This document shows, one piece after another, positions 1-10,695 of a stretch of DNA of 64,000 nucleotides. Location: positions 62,001-126,000 of the forward strand of contig JAAEZQ010000006.1 in the NCBI GenBank assembly GCA_018222805.1, in the 5' to 3' direction. Each line of letters starts with the position of its first letter. Position 1 is the stretch's first letter. This DNA comes from Vibrionaceae bacterium. Its GTDB lineage: Bacteria; Pseudomonadota; Gammaproteobacteria; Enterobacterales; Vibrionaceae. Below the pieces are notes generated by a model. It saw only the letters and a list, made by a program, of their open reading frames with translations. It was not told where the DNA came from and did not search any database. The translations under genes were made by a program, and so were the position numbers.

Positions 1-654
1 GCAAAGGGACATGACTTTCCAGATCTGCTCTGTTCTTTGATTGATCTCTTCTTCGGCACGAAAAGCCAATTCATTTTGTAGAATCATCCCACCTAAACTA
101 AAGCCGTTTGCTTCAGCTTTTTCAAGCATTTCATCAGCTGACTTGAATGGGAAAGGGACTTCAACCTCAGCTTGCTGCGTACCATTTTCCAGCTCGTCTG
201 CTGTTGCAATAAAACCACCACCAATAGAGTAATAAATCTCAAACGCAAGTTGTTCGCCAGATTCATCTAATGCAGTGATGGTCATGCCGTTTTCATGCAA
301 AGGCAGGTTTTCGCTATGAAATACAATGTCATGATCGTAGCTAAAGGTAATTTCGTGGGTTCCGGCCAGCAATAAAGTGTTGGTTTCAATGGTATGTTGA
401 AGTGCGCTTTTTGCACTGGTCATCTTGATGTTATCAGGTTTATTACCCATCAAGCCCAGTACGGTGGCTCTATCGGTGTGGTGACCTCTGCCGGTTAGTG
501 ATAACGAACCATACAAGTCTACTTGAACCCTATGCACTTTCGCCATAGAGTCTTGAAGTAACTGGGTAAAGTTGAACCCGGCGAGCATTGGACCGTTGGT
601 GTGGGAACTTGAAGGCCCTACACCAACCTTAAAAATATCGAAAATCGACAGCAT
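1..654 (-). CDS. sdaA: L-serine dehydratase (L-serine ammonia-lyase), N-terminal part, truncated by window start
   Basis: Reverse-strand translation from 654: MLSIFDIFKVGVGPSSSHTNGPMLAGFNF...LTGRGHHTDRATVLGLMG, typical of SdaA/SdaB; runs off the window edge so it is absent from the ORF track. Confidence 0.9.
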   Translation of the reverse strand, partial: MLSIFDIFKVGVGPSSSHTNGPMLAGFNFTQLLQDSMAKVHRVQVDLYGSLSLTGRGHHTDRATVLGLMGNKPDNIKMTSAKSALQHTIETNTLLLAGTHEITFSYDHDIVFHSENLPLHENGMTITALDESGEQLAFEIYYSIGGGFIATADELENGTQQAEVEVPFPFKSADEMLEKAEANGFSLGGMILQNELAFRAEEEINQRTEQIWKVMSLC

Positions 655-768
655 TATTGACTTCCTTTAGCAGTGGACCTTTCATAGGTCTCTAGAGTAT
701 GACTGTTAATCGGATGTTAATCCCTAGGAAGCGGTAGGCAAAGAAGATTTTTATATAATTGCCAACTC

Positions 769-1656
769 ATGCGCTATGCGACCAAGATAATTAATAGAGA
801 TCGTAGTATGAAATTAGACAATGTGGTTATCGTTCTGGGTAAGCGCCTCGTTAAGAGCAAGCTTAGCCCAGAAGGTGTTTCTAGGGTGAGAGCATTAGTG
901 AGTGCGCTCGGGCCACTGTCTATGGAAAATACGGCAATCTTATTTTGCGGAGGCAAGACCCAAGGGCAAGACATTGCTGAGGCGGACGCCATGTTCAGCT
1001 ATTTCCAGACATTCAATAAAGGTCGTTCACGACCATTCCCGGAAAGTCAGATTCTGATTGAAAATCGTTCTTTAAATACCATCCAGAACATGAATAATGC
1101 AGCGGAGGAATTAGTCAATAGCGGTTTATTTCAAGCTAGAAAGCATCTCCAACCACCGATTAAAGTGACGCTCGTTTCTAACGATTATCATCTGGAACGA
1201 ATTTTAGAGATTCAAACGTTAATGGATGAACAGGGCTTACTGAGCGTGCTCAAAGCTCGTTGTGCGAAGATGGGATTGGAGCTCAGTATCCCATTAGAGA
1301 TGGATAAACACATCAGCGTACCATACCCTCATCAGGGGACGTCGGCTGAAGCATTCTTACTGCTTGATGAGCTGACAACCTATCGTGTCTATTTAGAAGG
1401 TGCTGTTCGCGGGGTATTTACACGAGACCTAGCCTCTGTAAGAGCCAAGCCATTACGTATTGCTCAAACGGCGATAGAAAAACTAGAGGTGCTCCCGTTA
1501 GGTAATGAATCCCTAAAAAACATTCAGGAAATAAAAAAGGCCGTCGCAATGACAGCCTTAGATGATAATTTGATCGCACTGCGGCGATCTTTAGGTATCT
1601 TACACCCGCTATTAACCGTGATGAACCGAGTTATCGATCCTGAGTCTGCACTTTAA
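769..1656 (+). CDS. YdcF/ElyC/SanA-like (DUF218) family protein
   Basis: ORF 295 aa; VVIVLGKRL...FCGGKTQGQ...SEA-like...ENRSLNTIQNMNNA pattern of DUF218; start may be the internal Met at 808. Confidence 0.7.
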   Translation: MRYATKIINRDRSMKLDNVVIVLGKRLVKSKLSPEGVSRVRALVSALGPLSMENTAILFCGGKTQGQDIAEADAMFSYFQTFNKGRSRPFPESQILIENRSLNTIQNMNNAAEELVNSGLFQARKHLQPPIKVTLVSNDYHLERILEIQTLMDEQGLLSVLKARCAKMGLELSIPLEMDKHISVPYPHQGTSAEAFLLLDELTTYRVYLEGAVRGVFTRDLASVRAKPLRIAQTAIEKLEVLPLGNESLKNIQEIKKAVAMTALDDNLIALRRSLGILHPLLTVMNRVIDPESAL

Positions 1657-2314
1657 GTTCACGACGGGTGCGGAACGCACTTAGGGCAATCAAGCTGTAG
1701 CACAGTAGCTCAATTCCTTCTTCAGAGATATTTTTAACGTCGCGAATGTAGCTTTCATCCATAACATGGCGCCAAAAACTGCCCATTCCGTAAAGGCGTG
1801 AAAAAACCAGCAGTAGCACAACCGAGCCGATTAATAGCTTCATATGTGGATTTTGTAGGATTCTCGCCATTTCATTCACGGTGCCTTTACCGCCTTGATA
1901 TGCTCTAGCACAGGCTAAAGCAGTAATGGTTAGCGCAGGGTATACCCAAGAACCATGATGAATCATATCCATCCAGTAATCCATTTCACGAATCATGAGT
2001 ACGACAAAAAAGCCTGAAATCAGGACTGCAGCGTGTTTCAACTCAGGTGTACGTTTTGATAAGCTGAAAAATGACCATGATGTGATTGCTAGCATGACCA
2101 ACTGAAGTGTTTCCGTTACCGATAACTCGCCCAGATTTGAACCTAATACAACGTAATCGAGGCGAATACTCAGATTAACGACAATGCTGATAGCAACCAT
2201 CATCAATGCACTCAAACATGCTCTATAAATGGTGTGTTTTGATTCATCAGTGATGACGTTGGTTGGCGCTGCTTCGGTCTTTTTAACTATTTGTGCTTTC
2301 ATTTGACCTCCCAC
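1631..2314 (-). CDS. Hypothetical multi-pass membrane protein
   Basis: ORF 227 aa with several hydrophobic segments; convergent with and overlapping the 3' end of the upstream gene. Confidence 0.65.
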   Translation of the reverse strand: MGGQMKAQIVKKTEAAPTNVITDESKHTIYRACLSALMMVAISIVVNLSIRLDYVVLGSNLGELSVTETLQLVMLAITSWSFFSLSKRTPELKHAAVLISGFFVVLMIREMDYWMDMIHHGSWVYPALTITALACARAYQGGKGTVNEMARILQNPHMKLLIGSVVLLLVFSRLYGMGSFWRHVMDESYIRDVKNISEEGIELLCYSLIALSAFRTRRELKVQTQDR

Positions 2315-2513
2315 TCCAGAAATGTGGAAAAACCGTGAATTAATGTGATATTTGTCTCAAATTTTATTGTCCAGCTGGAAAGTTGTGTCATGAAAATGTC
2401 AAGAGTGTCCGAGAGTCCGTACAAAGTGGATAAAATAGATTCATTAGTACAAATGAAAAAGGAGCCTGTGGGTCCTCACTGATAAATGTCTTTCACAATT
2501 AACTCGCTGAGGA

Positions 2514-2774
2514 TCAGTAATCCTCACCTTGTTGATGGTTCTCCTTATAATATTCCCATTGCTCAACGCGTTTATCATCTGAAAAGACACAATAGGTTAC
2601 TCGTTCACCGTTCTCTGTGGCGGTTTCAAGATCTCCGCCTTGTTGAACACAGTAGACGGAAGCCGGATTTGCTGCGGATGTATATTCAGTTGAGCGAGTC
2701 GCGCCATCGTATGTGGAACAACCGGCGAGACCTGCCGTTACTACCATCGTCATCATTAAACTTGTCTTATTCAT
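2514..2774 (-). CDS. DUF333-type (hemolysin-like) small lipoprotein
   Basis: From internal Met: MNKTSLMMTMVVTAGLAGCS lipobox, then NPASVYCVQQGGDLE...YCVFSDD...VEQWEYY typical of DUF333. Confidence 0.75.
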   Translation of the reverse strand: MNKTSLMMTMVVTAGLAGCSTYDGATRSTEYTSAANPASVYCVQQGGDLETATENGERVTYCVFSDDKRVEQWEYYKENHQQGEDY

Positions 2775-2986
2775 TATTATTCTCCGCATGGGATGGAAGA
2801 GTACTGTATTGATTATAGGAAACATTCACAGGTTGTTATCTCAACGATGTGAAAAGTATGAAGGAGCTAGAAGTTCGAACACCAAAATGGCCTCACCATC
2901 TACTGAGCATAATTGATATGAGCATCAAATTCGTGAGGGATATAGTTAGGAATTGTCACTTGGGAAAGTGAGTCAACTTAGGTAGT

Positions 2987-3538
2987 ATGCGCGCAAAAGT
3001 ATTCACTACGGAACCTTCAATGAGACACTTAAAAACAACGATTCATCCAGATATTGACCATCTCGACGATAAAATCATTTTTAAGCGTAATGCTGCACGT
3101 GCCATCGTTCTTGATGGTGAAAATGTATTACTGCTCTACACGGAGCGTTACCATGATTACACGTTACCTGGCGGTGGCATTGACGATGGTGAGGATATCA
3201 TTGCCGGACTGGTTCGAGAGTTAGAGGAAGAGACTGGAGCAAACAATATACATGGCATTAAGCCATTTGGTCTTTTTGAAGAGTTTCGGCCTTGGTACAA
3301 AGATGACGCCGATGTGATGCATATGATCTCTTACTGCTACACCTGTAGAATTGACCGAGAGTTAGGAGAGACCGCGTATGAAGATTACGAGGTCAAGAAC
3401 GGTATGCGCCCTGTGTGGATGAACATCCATGAAGCGATTGCACACAATGAGCAAACTATGCTGGAGAGCCCGAAAAAAGGCATGAGTATAGAGAGGGAAA
3501 CCTTTTTATTACAACTGATCGCCAAGGAGCTTCTTTAA
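2987..3538 (+). CDS. NUDIX hydrolase
   Basis: ORF 183 aa with Nudix box GGGIDDGEDIIAGLVRELEEETGA. Confidence 0.85.
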   Translation: MRAKVFTTEPSMRHLKTTIHPDIDHLDDKIIFKRNAARAIVLDGENVLLLYTERYHDYTLPGGGIDDGEDIIAGLVRELEEETGANNIHGIKPFGLFEEFRPWYKDDADVMHMISYCYTCRIDRELGETAYEDYEVKNGMRPVWMNIHEAIAHNEQTMLESPKKGMSIERETFLLQLIAKELL

Positions 3539-3589
3539 TTATCTGAAGATTACGCAGCGGAAGAGACAACCTTATAAAGTTCATCTAAT

Positions 3590-3622
3590 AAAAAAGTCCG
3601 AGCTCCCCCCCGGAACCCGGAC
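3590..3622 (-). terminator. Rho-independent terminator, minus strand
   Basis: Minus strand GTCCGGGTTCC-N-GGAGCTCGGAC (11-bp stem with GU pairs) followed by TTTTTTATTAG. Confidence 0.65.
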
Positions 3623-4156
3623 CTATTCCAGACGCGCAAGCGAAGCGTCATCTCGGTATTCGAATTTGTTATCGCGTTAATAGAACAATAGCCGTTTTAT
3701 ATTTGTTATGTAAATGGTTATTTGGTCTAACTGTTGTTTTTCATCACTGATGAGAACCATCTCCATCTAATTACATCTGTAACATGGAGAACTATCAGTA
3801 AACCACTGCTCTTTCTTATCCTCGAGATACAGTACCTTAACTTTGATACATACGCTTGCATCTAGATCACGAGTTACTAATTTAGCATACGAGGTTTTTA
3901 TATATTTAACTTTCTCCTGACATTTCTCTCTTGAGTGATTTCTATTTTTTCAGGCGAATCAATAGAAAAGGTCGGCTAAAGTCTATGAGTGGCTAAGGGG
4001 GTCGGTACGACTCAAAAACAAATAAAAGACGTTTGGCACTTCAAGCAAAATAAAAGACTAGATGAAGAGTACAGTAGCTTTTGGGATTCAGTAAGGCTTG
4101 TCAGTAAAAGAGATTCCAGATGGCTTGCTGGGCTCGTCAGGAATCTCGGATTTTAC

Positions 4157-6835
4157 TCAAGGTTTCGAAGGTTCGGAGACGGAGCGATTAAATTTCTGGA
4201 ACAACCACCCAAGTGCAATCAAAGATGCGCCCAAGCCTAGAAAGCTAATCGCGCGCCAGAAACCGTCCAGAGAACGTACATCCCACAAGAAGACTTTTAG
4301 CGCGACGCATGCCAAAATGATGAGACCGACACGTTGGATGCCCATTGTTTTGCGCATGACACCTGTCCATGTCAGCAAGCCTCCGACAAGCAACCCTGCT
4401 ACTGAATAACAGAACAGCTCCGCCATACTGGTAGGTTGATACAAAGTCATAGAACTCGTTTGCCAGAACTGTCGGATAGACATGCCTAACCATAATGCTG
4501 CAAGAGTAAACCCGATACCTGAAATGACATGACGGTGAATACGTAATGTGTTCCACCGCCTAAATACTGCTGCGATAAGAATGCATGCAGGAAGCAGCCA
4601 ACCTAAACTCAGCATATTGAAAACCGGAATCGCTTGTGTGGAGACGTTATCAACGTTTAAAGGTGACTCAACCGTATTGAGTAAGAGGGTCATCAAAGCA
4701 AATATGCTCCAGAGTAAGTAACTGTACGTCTGGTACACAGGAGTGAGTTGTTGGGCGAACTGGCTGCGGTAACTGTACACTAAGCCCATGACTAAAGCTT
4801 GGTTCGCAAAGACAATTGCACTGGTAAAGTCGATGTGGCCCAGGTAGCCATATTGGCCCGTTAGCCAGTAGTTGGTTTGTGTGAATAATGCCATCAAAAA
4901 GACGTGTAGAAATGCACCTTCAAACCAATTGGCGAGATCGGTGTCTGATCTGATTAGCACAGAACGAGCATACGCAAGAATAAATAGTGCAGGTAGGTAA
5001 CTGAGTAGTACCCACGCCCAGTGTCCCGTATCGACTGGCTGCCATTCAGGGATAAATGGCAGTAGCGTTAGGCGGACAACCAAAGCGCCCATCATTATTT
5101 TTACTGCCCAACTGGCAGGACGAAAATAACCAGCCTGTATTTGTAACGCCATCAGCGCCACTTGTGCTGAAACAGCAGTAGTTAGCCACGTATCACTCAG
5201 CCATACAAAAGAACAACCAGCAACAATGGCATGGACAATCGCTGAGCTTTCGTAAGCAAGTTGTCTTAGATGCAAGCCAAAATAGACATAGCAGAGCGCC
5301 ATTAAAGTAGTAAAAAATGTCCAATACCAAGCGTAAATGTGAATGAATTCGTATGCGTAAAACAGGGCGATTAGCGTCATCGAAGGGGCTAGGGTTAGCA
5401 ACAATATACTGCTCATCGGGGAACGGTCATTGAGCCCTTGTATGTAGGTTCTTAACACGACAAAAACAATACTCAATGCTAACGCTAGCAGAATACTGAC
5501 CTCACTCTGTGACATATAGAGCGTGTGAAAAGCGATTGAAATAACCAAGATAGCCGTTGCTGATACAAGTATCGACGGCAGGAAGTCTCGCATTGACCAA
5601 CCCTTACGCAAGGCAGGCAGCCAAATAGTAGCAACAAGCAAGGTGTAGCAATACGCCATCTGGAAGACGTTAAGCTCAGGCATTCTTGTTATTGCGGAAA
5701 AAATGAGCAAAGCGACCGCGAGAGACGTAATCGTTGGAGGGTTCGTCCATTTATTCTGGCAATGGCGATAACAAGGGTTGAGTTTCCAACCTAATCTTGG
5801 CACGGCATAAATCAAATACAACGTGAGCGATAAGTAAATATAAACCCAGAAGAATAGACCATCAGTCGGAATACTCTCTATCAGAACGAGCATCCATAAA
5901 GTATGTGGGATGGAGCTACTTGGTGCAATCCAGGCTCTGCGTACCTTCTGCATAAGCAAAGTGGCAGCAATGGAAATCGCGCTGATGTAACCCGCCAGCA
6001 AGAAATAATCGGGGTCAGTGCCGCTGATCCATAACGGCGCTGTGTAGCCGCCGATTAATCCCAGAACTGCCATTAGTGGTCCTTGTCGTAATGACAAAGC
6101 TAGGCTGGAAAATGCAGCGGCGGCTAAGATCAACAATGAGACACTTGGTGTCAGCATCTGATAGACAACAAACGCAAAAATAACCGTACAGTAAACGCCG
6201 GTCAGGCCGGTTCCGGTAATGGCTGCCGGAACATAAGTGAAGCCTTGGGCGCGCTTTGCTCGCTCTGGACTGTGCTGTTCTTTTCGGTGAAACCATTCTC
6301 CTGCAGCGATCATTGCAAAAGACAAGGTAAAAGCAAAAGTGACCCGCATCATGGGTGAAAACTCGATGTGGCTACCAATGACCTGTACGAGGTATCCGCC
6401 ACCGATCAGCATAGCTAGAGCTCCCACCCATACTAACCAATTTTCTTGAAGGCTGGAGAGCAATTTTTTGGTTTGTTTCTCCCACTGACTGGTGCTGTCG
6501 TAGGCTAAGCTTGCAATTTGAATCTCTTCCGGATGTGATTGTTGCGCGAATAGCGGCTCTGCGTCTGATTGTACGGCGTTATTGGATTGATGTGATGGTT
6601 CAGCGTATTGATTCTCTGCTTGGTTTGGAGTTGCTTCATCGATGTCAGAAATAGGGCGGGAACGCGTTTGCTCTGCTTCCGTTTGGCTCTGCTGGTTTAA
6701 CCATCGTGAACGCAATTCGGCCAACTCTTTGCGAAGCTGCGTTATCTCGTTTTCCAGGTTTGAAATTCGACTACCTGCTTTCAATGTAATCAGTAAGGCA
6801 AAGAACGCCATAATCACTGCTAATGATGTAAACAA
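4157..6835 (-). CDS. DUF2339 family large multi-pass membrane protein
   Basis: ORF 892 aa; N-terminal TM plus coiled coil then many TM helices; GALAMLIGGGYLV...FHRKEQ...VPAAITGTGLTGVYCTVIFAF typical of DUF2339. Confidence 0.8.
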   Translation of the reverse strand: MFTSLAVIMAFFALLITLKAGSRISNLENEITQLRKELAELRSRWLNQQSQTEAEQTRSRPISDIDEATPNQAENQYAEPSHQSNNAVQSDAEPLFAQQSHPEEIQIASLAYDSTSQWEKQTKKLLSSLQENWLVWVGALAMLIGGGYLVQVIGSHIEFSPMMRVTFAFTLSFAMIAAGEWFHRKEQHSPERAKRAQGFTYVPAAITGTGLTGVYCTVIFAFVVYQMLTPSVSLLILAAAAFSSLALSLRQGPLMAVLGLIGGYTAPLWISGTDPDYFLLAGYISAISIAATLLMQKVRRAWIAPSSSIPHTLWMLVLIESIPTDGLFFWVYIYLSLTLYLIYAVPRLGWKLNPCYRHCQNKWTNPPTITSLAVALLIFSAITRMPELNVFQMAYCYTLLVATIWLPALRKGWSMRDFLPSILVSATAILVISIAFHTLYMSQSEVSILLALALSIVFVVLRTYIQGLNDRSPMSSILLLTLAPSMTLIALFYAYEFIHIYAWYWTFFTTLMALCYVYFGLHLRQLAYESSAIVHAIVAGCSFVWLSDTWLTTAVSAQVALMALQIQAGYFRPASWAVKIMMGALVVRLTLLPFIPEWQPVDTGHWAWVLLSYLPALFILAYARSVLIRSDTDLANWFEGAFLHVFLMALFTQTNYWLTGQYGYLGHIDFTSAIVFANQALVMGLVYSYRSQFAQQLTPVYQTYSYLLWSIFALMTLLLNTVESPLNVDNVSTQAIPVFNMLSLGWLLPACILIAAVFRRWNTLRIHRHVISGIGFTLAALWLGMSIRQFWQTSSMTLYQPTSMAELFCYSVAGLLVGGLLTWTGVMRKTMGIQRVGLIILACVALKVFLWDVRSLDGFWRAISFLGLGASLIALGWLFQKFNRSVSEPSKP

Positions 6836-7202
6836 GTGCTTTTCTCCCTATCCTGATCTTTTGAACACTCTCATGAGGATTCTTAACTTTGAGCACCTAT
6901 GCTAAAGCTTAGCTCACGGTCTATACCTGTGAGCGTTGGGATGCTAGGTTCCGCCTGAAATTTTTAGAAACACAGAATGAACATTCTACATGCCGAATGT
7001 TTGTGGGAAAGTCTCCTTAGGGGGAAATGTAGATAATTCTTAAAGTTACGTGGTGATTTGGGGCTCATGTTTCGCTTTTTCGTGGCTTTGGGTGTATTGA
7101 GCGGTGGAGTAAACGTGAACTCAACTATATTAGTAATTTCAAGGAATAAGATTGTCTCTGGCGTGTTTACGCTAAAAAAACGATAAAAATAGGTGACGAT
7201 AG

Positions 7203-9002
7203 ATGCAAGTTGGTAATGAAGCACTGATACTGTCAGTAGTTGGGGTGATTGGCTTAGGGTGTCAGTGGCTAGCTTGGCGACTGCGCTTGCCAGCGATACT
7301 GTTTTTACTGTTAGCTGGCCTTATTGTTGGGCCGTTGATGCAGTGGCTGAAGCCGGATGAAATATTAGGAAACTTACTCTTTCCACTGGTCTCGCTGGCA
7401 GTGGCGGTCATTCTATTTGAGGGAAGCTTAACACTAAACTTTAAAGAAATTCGCGGAGTCAGTGGCTCGGTATGGAGTATTGTCTCTTTTGGCGCGATTA
7501 TCTCTTGGGCAGTAACGAGTGTGGCGACACATTATTTTTTGGGTTTTTCATGGGAGCTGGCAATGCTGTTCGGTAGCTTAACCGTTGTCACGGGGCCTAC
7601 CGTGATTGTTCCGCTGCTAAGAACGGTGAGACCAAATAGCAAGCTGGCTAATATTCTGCGCTGGGAAGGGATTCTGATTGACCCACTTGGTGCGCTGTTT
7701 GTCGTCATGGTTTACGAGTTCATCGTGTCGCACAGCGCGGTGAATAGTGTTGAAGTATTCGCTAAGATTATTGCGGTCGGTGTCATTATCGGCATCACAT
7801 CTGGCGCAGCAGTCTCCGCTGTATTACGTAGGGCATGGTTACCGGAATATTTGCAACCGTTTGCAGTCTTGATGGTTGTACTCGGCGTCTTCTCGGTTTC
7901 AAATCACTTAGAATCTGAAGCGGGACTTCTTACCGTCACCGTTATGGGGATGTGGCTCGCGAATGCAAAAGAGATCAATATCCAGCAGATCTTGCACTTC
8001 AAAGAACACCTGACCATTTTGCTTATTACCGGCTTGTTTATCTTTTTAGCCGCTCGCATAAGCTTGGATGACTTCACTGCTTTGGGATCTGGCGCGTTGA
8101 TGTTGTTTGTTTTTATGCAGTTGGTCTCTCGCCCGTTATCCATTTTTCTTGCCACGATGCGGAGTAATTTAGGTCTTAAGGACAAGCTGTTTCTGTCGTG
8201 GGTGGCACCCCGCGGTATTGTAGCGGCCTCTATCTCGTCTCTTTTTGCTATCAAGCTAATCGAATATGGTGTCAGCGGCGCTAGCTTGCTTGTACCAATG
8301 ACCTTCATGGTGATCATTGGAACCGTTGTGCTACAAAGTGCGACGGCTCGCCCAGTTGCGATTGCATTGGGGGTCGCAGAACCAGCGCCACGAGGCTTCC
8401 TATTAATTGGTGCTAACCGGGTAGCAAGAGAAATCGGACAGGCATTAGCGCGTTATGACAGGCGTGTTCTCATGACGGATTCAAACTGGGAATACATCAG
8501 TCAGGTACGTATGCTTGGTTTGGACTATTACTACGGGAACCCGATATCCAGCCATGCAGACGATAACCTTAACTTAATTGGTATTGGCCAAGTTGTTGCC
8601 CTCACACCGGATCAACATTTCAATATTATGGCTTGTATGCAGTTTGTCGACGAATTCGGCGAAGATAAAGTACATTGTCTGCAAAAAAACAAAACAAACG
8701 GCAATGGCAATGAAAAACACACTGTCGCACAGGAATATCATGGCAGGTTACTGATGGGAGGGAATGTCAGTTACAGCCAGTTGGCGAGCTTGTTGAGCCG
8801 TGGTGCGGAAATCAAACATACGAAGCTAAGTGACAATTTTACCTACCAAGATTATCTGGCGCATCACAACAACAATTTGGTCATTCCCCTCTTTCATGTA
8901 GAAGAAAAAGGCAAAATTCACTTTTGTGATGATCCCGAACTGTTTACACCGAATACAACTAGTACGATTGTGTCTTTGATTATGTCTGACCATCGCCAAT
9001 AG
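7203..9002 (+). CDS. CPA1-type cation:proton antiporter (NhaP-like) with C-terminal nucleotide-binding-like domain
   Basis: ORF 599 aa; LPAILFLLLAGLIVGP, EGSLTLNF, GPTVIVPLLR, WAPRGIVAASISSLFA motifs; C-terminal LLIGANRVAREIGQALAR. Confidence 0.85.
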   Translation: MQVGNEALILSVVGVIGLGCQWLAWRLRLPAILFLLLAGLIVGPLMQWLKPDEILGNLLFPLVSLAVAVILFEGSLTLNFKEIRGVSGSVWSIVSFGAIISWAVTSVATHYFLGFSWELAMLFGSLTVVTGPTVIVPLLRTVRPNSKLANILRWEGILIDPLGALFVVMVYEFIVSHSAVNSVEVFAKIIAVGVIIGITSGAAVSAVLRRAWLPEYLQPFAVLMVVLGVFSVSNHLESEAGLLTVTVMGMWLANAKEINIQQILHFKEHLTILLITGLFIFLAARISLDDFTALGSGALMLFVFMQLVSRPLSIFLATMRSNLGLKDKLFLSWVAPRGIVAASISSLFAIKLIEYGVSGASLLVPMTFMVIIGTVVLQSATARPVAIALGVAEPAPRGFLLIGANRVAREIGQALARYDRRVLMTDSNWEYISQVRMLGLDYYYGNPISSHADDNLNLIGIGQVVALTPDQHFNIMACMQFVDEFGEDKVHCLQKNKTNGNGNEKHTVAQEYHGRLLMGGNVSYSQLASLLSRGAEIKHTKLSDNFTYQDYLAHHNNNLVIPLFHVEEKGKIHFCDDPELFTPNTTSTIVSLIMSDHRQ

Positions 9003-9222
9003 CATTTTTAGATACCAATGAGTTGGCATCTTATCAATTTGTTATCCAAGCTTATAAAAATTGCTGATCTCAAGCGTTTTAAACCTGCGGAGCAAAACAC
9101 AAGAGTAAATCAATAGCCTCTGCGGGTTTGAGAAAAGTACTGCCGATATTTCAGAAATTTCGCATTGACGTTACTGATAAGGATCGCAATACTGCGCGAC
9201 TGATTTACTTTAGGGTGACATT

Positions 9223-10242
9223 ATGGCTTCGCAAACTAATCGAAAAGATTTACATCTAGACGCTGTTTTACATCATGACATGAGCATGAAACATAAAACG
9301 GCTGGCTTCGAGTCTGTCGAATTTGAGCACTGTGCGCTGCCAGAATGTGACTTTAATTCCATCGACCTGTCTACTGAGTTCTTAGGTCGAAGGCTGGCTC
9401 TGCCTTTCTTGATCAGTTCGATGACGGGGGGAGCGAAAGATGCGGAAGCGATCAACTGCCGTTTGGCTGAAGCAGCAAGTGAACTAGGAATTGCGATGGG
9501 TGTAGGGTCCCAACGCATTAGTCTGGAACAGAGCTTGAACTCAGGTTTAGGTCGAACGATTCGAGATTTGGCGAAAGGTGTGCCACTGTATTCCAACTTA
9601 GGTGCGGCGCAACTGCGTGATAAAGAGAATTTGGACAATGCACAGCGAGCGGTAGATGCAATTCAAGCCGATGCTCTCATCGTGCATGTGAACCCGATGC
9701 AAGAAGCTTTTCAGGCAAACGGCGACCACAACTGGATTGGCGTCATTCATGCGATTGAAAAACTGCAATCACGAGTGAACGTTCCGATCCTTGTGAAGGA
9801 AGTAGGGTTTGGGATTAGCGGTTCTATGGCTGAAAAACTGGTAGACGCGGGTGTTAAGGCCATTGACGTGGCTGGAGCGGGTGGCACCAGTTGGAGTGCT
9901 GTCGAAGGTTTCTGTCAGGATAATGCCCGTATGAAGCGTGCAGCTGAACTGTTTCGTGACTGGGGCATACCAACCGCTACTTGTCTCGAACAAATTCGTG
10001 ATCAGCACCCAACGTTACCTTTAATCGCATCTGGAGGCATTCACAATGGGCTGGAGGCTGCGAAAGCTATCCACCTGGGTGCGAACTTGGTCGGTCAGGC
10101 TGGTGCTGTGCTTAAAGCTGCGACAATAAGTACGCAAAATGTTGTTGAGCATTTCGAACAAATGGCATTGGAATTGCGTTTAGCGTGTTTCGGGACAGGA
10201 TCGACGAATCTTATTTCCTTGCCTACAGCGAAGCGTTTATAG
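9223..10242 (+). CDS. fni: Isopentenyl-diphosphate delta-isomerase, type II (FMN-dependent)
   Basis: ORF 339 aa; [66 protein letters not shown]. Confidence 0.92.
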   Translation: MASQTNRKDLHLDAVLHHDMSMKHKTAGFESVEFEHCALPECDFNSIDLSTEFLGRRLALPFLISSMTGGAKDAEAINCRLAEAASELGIAMGVGSQRISLEQSLNSGLGRTIRDLAKGVPLYSNLGAAQLRDKENLDNAQRAVDAIQADALIVHVNPMQEAFQANGDHNWIGVIHAIEKLQSRVNVPILVKEVGFGISGSMAEKLVDAGVKAIDVAGAGGTSWSAVEGFCQDNARMKRAAELFRDWGIPTATCLEQIRDQHPTLPLIASGGIHNGLEAAKAIHLGANLVGQAGAVLKAATISTQNVVEHFEQMALELRLACFGTGSTNLISLPTAKRL

Positions 10243-10431
10243 TCACACTATTACGTATATGCTTACCCATTGATTTTAGATAAATTGTCGATGTCTTAAC
10301 ACGTAGACTGATAATTTAGTTATAGTTTATACAAAATTCGCTTCAAGATGTTGTGTGCGACAGCTATGTTTGATTGCCTCATCTGGGCGTTACTTGTCTA
10401 GAACATTATTTGACACTGGAACCTAAATCTT

Positions 10432-10695
10432 ATGAAAAAACTGGTAATGTTACTGTTGGCATCTGCGGCTTTAACCGCTTGTAGCGACGAAGTTGGCACC
10501 GAAAGTTGGTGTAACGATATGCGAGACAAACCAAAAACTGAGTGGACAACAGAAGGTGCCATGGATTTTGCCAAGCATTGTGTCCTTCAAGATGGCGTGG
10601 GTAGTGAGCAGTGGTGTAAGGACCTGAAAGAAAAGCCAAAAGGCGATTGGTCAGCGAATGAAGCATCTAGCTACACGAAACACTGTATTTTCTAA
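10432..10695 (+). CDS. DUF3012-like lipoprotein with tandem internal duplication
   Basis: MKKLVMLLLASAALTACS lipobox; two ~30-aa repeats VGTESWCNDMRDKPKTEWTTEGAMDFAKHCVL / VGSEQWCKDLKEKPKGDWSANEASSYTKHCIF. Confidence 0.75.
   Translation: MKKLVMLLLASAALTACSDEVGTESWCNDMRDKPKTEWTTEGAMDFAKHCVLQDGVGSEQWCKDLKEKPKGDWSANEASSYTKHCIF

Noticed and set aside
2486-2916. Plus-strand ORFs over the DUF333 lipoprotein
   Set aside because: Opposite strand encodes a signal peptide, lipobox and DUF333 motif; plus-strand ORFs are shadows.
3989-4409. ORFs 3989..4240 and 4098..4409 on plus strand
   Set aside because: They overlap the 3' end of the strong DUF2339 gene antisense, lack a convincing RBS and have no recognisable domain; likely shadow ORFs.
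6964-7224. 86-aa minus-strand ORF upstream of the antiporter
   Set aside because: Low-complexity composition, overlaps the antiporter start, no domain or RBS support.
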